Assembly: GCA_947373775.1 (NCBI GenBank)
Contig: CANBZE010000179.1
Coordinates: 1-5,051, forward strand
Direction: 5' to 3'
Source: Alphaproteobacteria bacterium
GTDB taxonomy: Bacteria > Pseudomonadota > Alphaproteobacteria > Micropepsales > Micropepsaceae
Length of the DNA stretch: 5,051 nucleotides
Positions 1-4,465 of this stretch are shown here, piece by piece; the stretch's first letter is position 1; each line of letters begins with the position of its first letter. The notes beneath the pieces were generated by a model. The model did no database searches. It had not been told where the DNA came from and was given only the letters and a program-made list of their open reading frames with translations. The position numbers and the translations under genes were made by a program.

Positions 1-620
1 TTGGCGGCGATGGCCTTGGCGATGTTCTGCAGGATCACCGTCTTGCCGGTGCGCGGCGGCGCGGTGATCAGGGCGCGCTGGCCCATGCCCTGCGGCGCCA
101 CGATGTCGATCACCCGGCCGGTCTTGTCCTTGATGGTGGGATCGTCCAGCTCCATCTTCAGCGCCTTGGTGGGATAAAGCGGCGTCAGATTGTCGAAATG
201 GACCTTGTGCTTGATCTGCTCGGGGTCTTCGAAATTGATGGTCGTGACTTTGAGAAGCGCGAAATAGCGTTCGCCTTCCTTGGGGGCGCGGATCGGACCT
301 TCGGCGGTGTCGCCGGTGCGCAGGCCGAAGCGGCGGATCTGGGAGGGGGAAACGTAAATGTCGTCGGGACCCGGCAGGTAGTTGGATTCCGGCGAGCGCA
401 GGAAGCCAAAGCCGTCCTGCAGGATTTCCACCACGCCCTGGCCGGTGATCTCGACATCGCGTTCGGCCAGTTCCTTGAGGATGGCGAACAGCATGTCCTG
501 CTTGCGCATGGACGAGGCATTCTCGATCTCGAGTTCCTCGGCAAAAGTCACCAGATCGGCGGGCTTTTTGTTCTTGAGATCCTGCAGTTTCATCACTTGC
601 AGGCCATCTTGGACAGTCAT
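1..620 (-). CDS. rho: Transcription termination factor Rho, N-terminal half (partial at window edge)
   Basis: Rho is the hexameric RNA-dependent ATPase/helicase that ends transcription on untranslated RNA. The visible 206 residues open with the helical Rho N-terminal domain (about residues 11-50, containing [16 protein letters not shown]). The RNA-binding cold-shock-like domain follows (about 58-125, with GFGFLR at 70-75, [15 protein letters not shown] near 84-98 and [13 protein letters not shown] at 113-125). The ATPase domain then begins, with the P-loop APPRTGKT at 187-194, where E. coli has APPKAGKT. The rest, about half of a protein of usually about 420 residues, lies left of base 1. I chose ATG at 620 because AGGTG sits six bases upstream; ATG at 593 (MKLQDLKN) aligns with the E. 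coli start and remains possible. It is separated from hemJ by 220 bases and appears to have its own promoter. The identification is secure from near-identity to conserved Rho motifs. Confidence 0.97.
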   Translation of the reverse strand, partial: MTVQDGLQVMKLQDLKNKKPADLVTFAEELEIENASSMRKQDMLFAILKELAERDVEITGQGVVEILQDGFGFLRSPESNYLPGPDDIYVSPSQIRRFGLRTGDTAEGPIRAPKEGERYFALLKVTTINFEDPEQIKHKVHFDNLTPLYPTKALKMELDDPTIKDKTGRVIDIVAPQGMGQRALITAPPRTGKTVILQNIAKAIAA

Positions 621-753
621 GGTGGGCACCTGAACAGAAGGGGGATTGGTTTCGATGCACGGAGGGCGCGGGGCCCAAGGACCGATTATCGAAAGAGGTT
701 GGTTTTGACCCTGTACCGTTTGCACGGTCCGCTGCTGCGTGGGTCGATCAGAC
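621..753 (-). promoter_or_regulatory. Untranslated leader of rho, possibly an autoregulatory region
   Basis: If the promoter at 760-787 is right, the rho transcript begins near 753 and carries about 130 bases before the ATG. The leader holds a short hairpin, ACCGU-GCAA-ACGGU (715-728), with a GNRA-type loop. The last 34 bases before the start are C-rich and G-poor (15 C, 5 G), and another pyrimidine-rich stretch lies near 685-697. C-rich, weakly structured RNA is what Rho binds, and E. coli rho is known to be controlled by Rho-dependent attenuation in its leader. Autoregulation here is inferred from composition only. The frame from GTG 725 runs open into rho without a stop, so a longer N-terminus cannot be strictly excluded. 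Confidence 0.4.
627..631 (-). promoter_or_regulatory. Ribosome binding site of rho
   Basis: On the minus strand AGGTG lies six bases before the ATG at 620. No comparable site precedes the downstream ATG at 593, so this site favours the longer start, which adds nine residues ahead of MKLQDLKN. Confidence 0.6.
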
Positions 754-759
754 AAAGCG

Positions 760-787
760 GTTATAGCGTGATTTCCCAGGCTTGCAA
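760..787 (-). promoter_or_regulatory. Likely rho promoter (alphaproteobacterial housekeeping type)
   Basis: Read on the minus strand, TTGCAA (782-787) is followed after 14 bases by GCTATAAC (760-767). The second element matches the Caulobacter sigma-73 -10 consensus GCTANAWC at every position. The spacing falls in the 10-14 bases given for that promoter class, whose -35 is TTGAC-like; here only TTG and one later A fit. It sits in the spacer between hemJ and rho and points at rho. No experimental start is known to me. Confidence 0.5.
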
Positions 788-840
788 ATACGCCCCTGGA
801 CCCGGTCCCGCAATTAATGTTTCAGGCGGTTCATCCAGAA

Positions 841-1299
841 TTAGTCGCCAAAAGGCTGGACCTTTACCAGGATCACGATCAGCACCATCAGCAGCGCCGG
901 CACTTCGTTGGCGATCCGGTAGAAGCGGGCGCTGTGGGTGTTGCGGTCGTTGGCGAAGTCGCGCCAGCAGCGCACGAACAATCCGTGCATGCCGCTCATG
1001 ATGATCACCAGCACGAACTTGATCTGCATCCAGGTGTCCAGATAGGCGCCGGTCAGCCAGGCCAGCAGCGGCCCCAGGATCCACACCGCGATCATGGAAG
1101 GGTTCATGATCGCCTTGAGCAGTTTGCGTTCCATCACCTTGAAGCGCTCGCTGGATTCCGAACCCGGCGCGGCCTCGGTGTGATAGACGAACAGCCGCGG
1201 CAGATAGAGCATGGCGCTCATCCAGGTCACCACCGCGATAATGTGGAAGGCCAGGAACCAGGGAATGTAGTTGGACAGGGTGTTGCGCAGCGCGTCCAT
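841..1299 (-). CDS. hemJ: Protoporphyrinogen IX oxidase HemJ (UPF0093 family)
   Basis: HemJ is the membrane-embedded protoporphyrinogen oxidase used by most alphaproteobacteria and cyanobacteria in place of HemG or HemY. It oxidises protoporphyrinogen IX to protoporphyrin IX, the substrate of HemH. The 152-residue product has the usual length for the family and four hydrophobic segments (about 12-34, 65-85, 91-108 and 132-148). Family hallmarks seen are FHIIAVVTWMSAMLYLPRLFVYH at 18-40 (read as FHIIAVVTW then MSAMLYLPRLFVYH), LLKAIMNPSM at 60-69, the H105 of SGMHG, and ARFYRIANEVP at 124-134. H19, H40 and H105 are the histidines I would expect to matter for haem binding or activity. Its ATG overlaps the hemH stop by one base (TGATG), and GGAG at 1307-1310 lies seven bases upstream, so it is translated with hemH. 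Confidence 0.93.
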   Translation of the reverse strand: MDALRNTLSNYIPWFLAFHIIAVVTWMSAMLYLPRLFVYHTEAAPGSESSERFKVMERKLLKAIMNPSMIAVWILGPLLAWLTGAYLDTWMQIKFVLVIIMSGMHGLFVRCWRDFANDRNTHSARFYRIANEVPALLMVLIVILVKVQPFGD

Positions 1300-2327
1300 C
1301 AGGCTTCTCCGTAACCACAGCGTTTATGATTGGTCGGACAAATGCGGCCATCGCCGCAGGCGACAGTCTTGCCGTCCAATGCTCCGCGCACAAGACCGGC
1401 CAGCCCCTGTATGAAATCCGAATGTGACCCCACCGTGGCGGCCCGGCGATAGTCCGGCACGCCCGACTCCGCCGCAAGATGGCGATACTCGATATCCAGC
1501 TCCACCAGGGTTTCGGAATGTTCGCTGACAAAGGCCAGCGGCACCGCGATCACGCCCTTGCCGTCGGCGCCGGCGCGGCGGATCTCCGCGTCCGTGGCAG
1601 GCCCGATCCATTCCAGCCGGCCCACCTTGCTCTGGTAGCAGACCACCGGTTCCAGCTGCGGCATGTCCAGCGCCTTGAGAATCGCGGCGGCGCTTTGCTC
1701 GACCTGCCACTGATAGGGGTCGCCTTTGTTGATCATGCGCTTGGGCAAGCCATGCGCCGACAACAGCAGGCGATAGGAAATATCCGCACGTGCGCCTGCC
1801 ATCGCATCGCGAATCTTCGCGGCCGAGGCGGCAACAAAGCCTTGCTCCCAGGGATAACAACACACCCGCGATGTCGGCACGGTGAGTTCCGCCTTCTTCG
1901 CCGCGCGATGCCAGTCCTTGACCGACGAGGCCGTGGTGGAGGTGGAATATTGCGGATAGAGCGGTAAAAGCACGATTTTATCGGGGTTAAACGCTGCAAC
2001 GGCCCGCGCCGCGCCGTCGCTGAACGGGTGCCAGCAACGCATGGCAACAAAGGCCTTGGCCTCAACACCATCACCCGACAGCACCGCCTGCAGGGCATCG
2101 GCCTGGCGGCGGGTCTCCGCGAAAATCGGCGAGGAGCCGCCGATCTGCTCATAGATCTTGCGCGCAATCGGGGCGCGTTTCCTGGCGATGAACCGCGCCA
2201 GCGGCAGGCGAATGATCGCCGGTAGCGAGATGATGGCGGGATCGGAAAAAAGATTGCGCAGGAAAGGCTCGACGGCTTCCGGGGAATCCGGACCGCCGAG
2301 ATTGAACAGGACTACGGCCAGCTTCAT
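1299..2327 (-). CDS. hemH: Ferrochelatase HemH with C-terminal cysteine cluster
   Basis: Ferrochelatase inserts ferrous iron into protoporphyrin IX, the last step of haem b synthesis. The 342-residue product has the N-terminal NLGGPDSPEAVEPFLRNLF motif (9-27), LPLYPQYSTSTT (121-132), the SAHGLP motif with the iron/proton-abstracting His192, and FVSEHSETLVELD with Glu272. Cysteines at 156-157 (VCCYPW) and at 324, 330 and 337 near the C-terminus resemble the [2Fe-2S] ligands described for Caulobacter-type ferrochelatases; cluster binding is inferred. I start at ATG 2327, not further upstream in the open frame, because MKLAVVLFNLGGP is the normal N-terminus and the upstream part lies antisense-free but inside hemE in another frame. 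The ATG overlaps the hemE stop by four bases (ATGA), and I see no strong ribosome site, so coupling to hemE is likely. Confidence 0.96.
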   Translation of the reverse strand: MKLAVVLFNLGGPDSPEAVEPFLRNLFSDPAIISLPAIIRLPLARFIARKRAPIARKIYEQIGGSSPIFAETRRQADALQAVLSGDGVEAKAFVAMRCWHPFSDGAARAVAAFNPDKIVLLPLYPQYSTSTTASSVKDWHRAAKKAELTVPTSRVCCYPWEQGFVAASAAKIRDAMAGARADISYRLLLSAHGLPKRMINKGDPYQWQVEQSAAAILKALDMPQLEPVVCYQSKVGRLEWIGPATDAEIRRAGADGKGVIAVPLAFVSEHSETLVELDIEYRHLAAESGVPDYRRAATVGSHSDFIQGLAGLVRGALDGKTVACGDGRICPTNHKRCGYGEA

Positions 2328-3358
2328 GACGTGGAGTGGGCGCGAATGCGCTTCAGCAATTGTTCGACATGGGCGATCGGGGTTTCCGGCAAGATGCCAT
2401 GGCCCAGGTTGAAGATATGCGGCTTGCCCGCCATGGCCTGCAGGATGTTGTCCGCCGCACGGTCCAGCGCGGCGCCGCCGGCGATCAGGGCGATGGGATC
2501 CAGATTGCCCTGCAGCGCGCAACCCAAATTCTTCGCCGCCCAGTCCATCGGAGCTGCGGTATCCAGCGACACCGCATCCACACCCACGGCGCGGACATAG
2601 TTTTCATAACCGATCAAAGTGGCGGCGCGAGGGAACCCGATGATCTTGGCGCCCGGTCTTGCCGCGCGCACCTGGGCCACGATCTTTTTGGTGGGTGCGA
2701 CCACAACCTGTTCGTGCAGCGCTGCCGGCAACCCGCTCGCCCAGCTGTCGAATATCTGCACCGCATCGGCGCCGGCATCGATCTGGCGGATCAGATGGAA
2801 GCCGACACATTCCCCCAAAATATCCAAAAGGCCTGCGAAGCCCTGTGGATCGCGGTAAGCCCAAAGCTTGGCAGCTTTCTGCTCATCGCCGCCTGCTCCG
2901 GCCGCCAGATAGGTCGCCAAGGTCCAGGGGGCGCCCGCAAAGCCCAGCAAGGTGGTCTCTGGGGGTAGGCCCGCCCGGGTCAGCCGTAACGCCTCGTAGA
3001 CCGGCTCAAAATAGCTGGACCAGTATTCACGATCCAGATCGAAGCCCTGCGTGGATGTGACCGGCACCAGACTGGGGCCTTCGCCTTCGGTGAAGGTGAC
3101 TTTCTGCCCAAGCGCTTCGGGCACGGTCAGAATGTCGGAGAACAGGATGGCCGCATCAAAGCCAAAACGGCGGATCGGCTGCAGGGTGACTTCCGCGGCA
3201 TAGTCCGGGGTCAGCGCCAGCTTCCAGAAGGATCCCGCCTTGGCCCGCAACGCCCGGTACTCGGGCAGGTAGCGCCCGGCCTGGCGCATCAGCCAGACCG
3301 GCGGCGTTTTCTCTACGCCCCCTTCCAACACCGCTACGACTTTCCGGCCATACTTCAA
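2324..3358 (-). CDS. hemE: Uroporphyrinogen III decarboxylase HemE
   Basis: HemE is the cytosolic enzyme that removes four carboxyl groups from uroporphyrinogen III to give coproporphyrinogen III. The 344-residue product shows the family signatures in order: VWLMRQAGRYLPEYR (21-35), AAILFSDILTVPEALG (69-84) with the catalytic Asp75, GFAGAPWTLATY (139-150) with the substrate-contacting Tyr150, QIFDSWAS (201-208), QGNLDP (283-288) and the C-terminal NLGHGILPETP with His320. The length is typical. The start is TTG at 3358: AGGAG lies seven bases upstream, and the only nearby ATG (3352-3350) is out of frame. It is the first gene of hemE-hemH-hemJ and faces the putative replication origin, so its promoter lies inside that region and its expression may respond to origin-binding proteins (inference). 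Confidence 0.97.
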   Translation of the reverse strand: MKYGRKVVAVLEGGVEKTPPVWLMRQAGRYLPEYRALRAKAGSFWKLALTPDYAAEVTLQPIRRFGFDAAILFSDILTVPEALGQKVTFTEGEGPSLVPVTSTQGFDLDREYWSSYFEPVYEALRLTRAGLPPETTLLGFAGAPWTLATYLAAGAGGDEQKAAKLWAYRDPQGFAGLLDILGECVGFHLIRQIDAGADAVQIFDSWASGLPAALHEQVVVAPTKKIVAQVRAARPGAKIIGFPRAATLIGYENYVRAVGVDAVSLDTAAPMDWAAKNLGCALQGNLDPIALIAGGAALDRAADNILQAMAGKPHIFNLGHGILPETPIAHVEQLLKRIRAHSTS

Positions 3359-3360
3359 AA

Positions 3361-3396
3361 TAAGACTCCTAAAGATTCTAAGATGATGAAGATGAT
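3361..3396. repeat. Four degenerate 9-base AT-rich tandem repeats
   Basis: Units start at 3361, 3370, 3379 and 3388 with approximate consensus TAAGATNAT: TAAGACTCC, then TAAAGATTC, then TAAGATGAT, then GAAGATGAT. The array is much richer in A and T than its surroundings and overlaps the hemE ribosome site. In a replication origin such an array would suit a DNA unwinding element, in the manner of the AT-rich 13-mers of E. coli oriC; that role is inferred. Confidence 0.55.
3366..3370 (-). promoter_or_regulatory. Ribosome binding site that fixes the TTG start of hemE
   Basis: AGGAG on the minus strand stands seven bases before TTG 3358. It decides in favour of a rare UUG initiation codon, since no in-frame ATG exists near the expected N-terminus. 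The site falls inside the first copies of the AT-rich 9-base repeat. Confidence 0.8.
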
Positions 3397-3421
3397 GTTA
3401 GGGCTGTGAGTTGTGGGCCAA
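3395..3421 (-). promoter_or_regulatory. Possible hemE operon promoter
   Basis: On the minus strand TTGGCC (3416-3421) is followed after 13 bases by CCTAACAT (3395-3402), a partial fit to the alphaproteobacterial TTGAC / GCTANAWC pattern. It would give a leader of about 30 bases containing the AGGAG site. The match is weak and rests mostly on position. Confidence 0.27.
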
Positions 3422-3513
3422 GCTGTGTGAGGTTTTTGGCTTAAGCGAAGGCGCGCATGGACTCAAGCACTTGGACAATTTCCGGCGGCGGGGCAGGGCG
3501 GTCATGGTATGTT

Positions 3514-3557
3514 GGCGGTTAAGGTAAGCGTCCCCAAACCATACCTTTTGTACCGCC
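3514..3557. repeat. Interrupted inverted repeat
   Basis: GGCGGT (3514-3519) plus AAGGTA (3521-3526) pair with TACCTT (3542-3547) plus ACCGCC (3552-3557), leaving a 15-base loop that contains TCCCCA and a small internal bulge (one base against four). A further arm, GGTATG (3506-3511) with CATACC (3540-3545), competes with it. There is no T-run after it in either direction, so it does not look like an intrinsic terminator. It may be an operator-like site or a structure within the origin. Confidence 0.45.
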
Positions 3558-3563
3558 GACCCC

Positions 3564-3578
3564 GCTGGCGCCGCCAGC
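3564..3578. repeat. Short GC-rich hairpin
   Basis: GCTGGC (3564-3569) and GCCAGC (3573-3578) form a six-pair stem with a three-base loop. It lies about 55 bases before ppsR and has no T-tract, so a terminator is unlikely. Its function is unknown. Confidence 0.4.
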
Positions 3579-3620
3579 CTGTGTTTACTTTGGCCCTTTA
3601 ACCCCAGGCTGCGCACAGGC
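3575..3620. repeat. Overlapping inverted repeats upstream of ppsR
   Basis: CAGCCTG (3575-3581) pairs with CAGGCTG (3605-3611), and GCCTGTG (3578-3584) pairs with CACAGGC (3614-3620), so the same left arm has two alternative partners. The enclosed segment is relatively AT-rich and includes TTTACTTTGG and CTTTAA. The element ends 11 bases before the ppsR TTG and could be a regulatory site for ppsR or part of the origin; neither can be decided from sequence. Confidence 0.4.
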
Positions 3621-3631
3621 CGGCCGAAATC

Positions 3632-4465
3632 TTGGATAGTTCTGTGGATCAGAAGTTTCACGTTCATCTGGTGTCGGATTCCACCGGCGAAACCCTGCAT
3701 GCCATGGCCACCGCCGCCCTGGCGCAGTTCGAAAATGTCGATGTGATGGTTCATCCCTATGCCCTGGTGCGGTCCGAGGCCCAGCTGACCCGCGCCCTGG
3801 ACCATGTCGCCATCATGCCGGGCATCGTATTCTTCACCCTGGCCAATGTGCGCCTGCGCGAGCGGCTGGTGGCGCGTTGTGCGGATATCGAAGTGCGCTG
3901 CATCGACGTGCTGGAAGGTCCGGTGACGGCGCTGCGCCAATTCTTGGGCGCGTCGGAAACCCACAAGGTGGGACGCCAGCATGAAGTTGACGCCCGCTAC
4001 CTGGACCGTATCGAAGTGCTGAACTTCACCATCGCCCATGACGATGGCCAGTCTCTGGATTCCATCGACGAGGCCGAGGTGATCCTGACCGGCGCCAGCC
4101 GCACCTCCAAGACGCCGACCTGCGTGTATCTGGCCATCCGCGGCGTGAAGGCCGCCAATGTGCCGTTGGTGCCGCGCCTGCCGGCGCCGGCGCAATTGCT
4201 GGCGGCCAAAAAGCCTTTGATCGTGGGGCTGTGGGTGTCGCCCGACCGGCTGGTGCAGGTGCGGCGCAACCGGCTGACCAGTATGGGCGAGACCCGCGAC
4301 AGCGATTACGTCGAACTGGATTCGGTGCGCGCCGAGATCGCCGCCACCCGCCAGCTGTTCGAGAGCCAGGATTGGCCGATGATCGATGTGTCGCGCCGTT
4401 CGATTGAAGAGACGGCGGCGGCGGTGATGAATTTGCTCGCCGAACGCAAGGAAGTGCTGACGTGA
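3632..4465 (+). CDS. ppsR: Pyruvate,phosphate dikinase / PEP synthase regulatory protein (DUF299)
   Basis: Members of this family are bifunctional serine/threonine kinases and phosphotransferases. They inactivate pyruvate,phosphate dikinase (or PEP synthetase) by ADP-dependent phosphorylation and reactivate it by phosphate-dependent removal, at the switch between pyruvate and PEP. The 277-residue product has the family N-terminus HLVSDSTGETLHAMA (12-26), AHDDGQ (135-140), the nucleotide-binding loop GASRTSKTP (154-162), VPLVPRLPAP (177-186) and GLWVSPDRL (199-207). Length is normal. The start is uncertain: TTG 3632 gives MDSSVDQKF and GTG 3644 in the same frame gives a protein four residues shorter, with a weak GGA seven bases upstream; neither has a strong ribosome site. 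This is the RP001-like gene beside the Caulobacter origin. Whether the substrate is PpdK or PpsA cannot be told, as neither gene is in the window. It overlaps maf by four bases. Confidence 0.93.
   Translation: MDSSVDQKFHVHLVSDSTGETLHAMATAALAQFENVDVMVHPYALVRSEAQLTRALDHVAIMPGIVFFTLANVRLRERLVARCADIEVRCIDVLEGPVTALRQFLGASETHKVGRQHEVDARYLDRIEVLNFTIAHDDGQSLDSIDEAEVILTGASRTSKTPTCVYLAIRGVKAANVPLVPRLPAPAQLLAAKKPLIVGLWVSPDRLVQVRRNRLTSMGETRDSDYVELDSVRAEIAATRQLFESQDWPMIDVSRRSIEETAAAVMNLLAERKEVLT
3643..3651 (-). promoter_or_regulatory. DnaA box of the Caulobacter G-box type
   Basis: The minus strand reads TGATCCACA, one mismatch from the DnaA consensus TTATCCACA and identical to the G-box described for Cori. 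It covers codons 4-7 of ppsR counted from the TTG start and includes the alternative GTG start. It is the only box this good that I found between 3359 and 3700. A single 9-mer can occur by chance, so the call depends on its position. Confidence 0.45.
4448..4454 (+). promoter_or_regulatory. Ribosome binding site of maf
   Basis: AAGGAAG inside the last codons of ppsR lies seven bases before GTG 4462 and supports that start and coupled translation with ppsR. Confidence 0.65.

Larger units (their letters stand above)
3359..3651. other. Candidate chromosomal replication origin (hemE-ppsR intergenic region)
   Basis: In Caulobacter crescentus the chromosomal origin (Cori) lies between hemE and an RP001-like gene, which is the ppsR family seen here; the same gene pair flanks this 273-base region, in divergent orientation. 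Supporting features are an AT-rich stretch next to hemE (about 3352-3400) built of 9-base repeats, GANTC methylation sites at 3364, 3374 and 3460, several inverted repeats between 3506 and 3620, and TGTGGATCA at 3643-3651, whose complement TGATCCACA equals the Caulobacter DnaA G-box and differs from TTATCCACA at one base. TCCCCA at 3531-3536 resembles the weak DnaA 'W-box' core as I recall it. Against it: no consensus DnaA box, and only TTAA half-sites for CtrA (3441, 3519, 3598). The call is an inference from synteny plus these signals. In other alphaproteobacteria the origin may lie elsewhere. Confidence 0.55.

Noticed and set aside
798..808. Palindrome GGACCCGGTCC as a hemJ terminator
   Set aside because: The arms leave only a three-base loop on a four-pair stem and no T-run follows in the hemJ direction, so an intrinsic terminator is not supported. 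Rho-dependent or read-through ending is more likely.
198..1001. Plus-strand open frame of 267 codons
   Set aside because: It lies over rho, the rho leader and the end of hemJ on the other strand and shows no recognisable domain.
761..1531. Minus-strand open frame of 256 codons
   Set aside because: It overlaps hemJ and the end of hemH in another frame; both of those have unmistakable motifs.
2328..2522. Upstream extension of the hemH frame
   Set aside because: The frame stays open into hemE, but the extension is low-complexity shadow sequence. The conserved ferrochelatase N-terminus begins at the ATG overlapping the hemE stop.
3441..3601. CtrA binding sites
   Set aside because: TTAA occurs at 3441, 3519 and 3598, but none has a second TTAA seven bases on and none reads TTAACCAT. 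These are half-sites at best.
3580..3617. Further DnaA boxes (TGTGTTTAC at 3580, CTGCGCACA at 3609)
   Set aside because: They differ from the relaxed consensus TTWTNCACA at two or three positions, including core bases, so I do not list them as sites.
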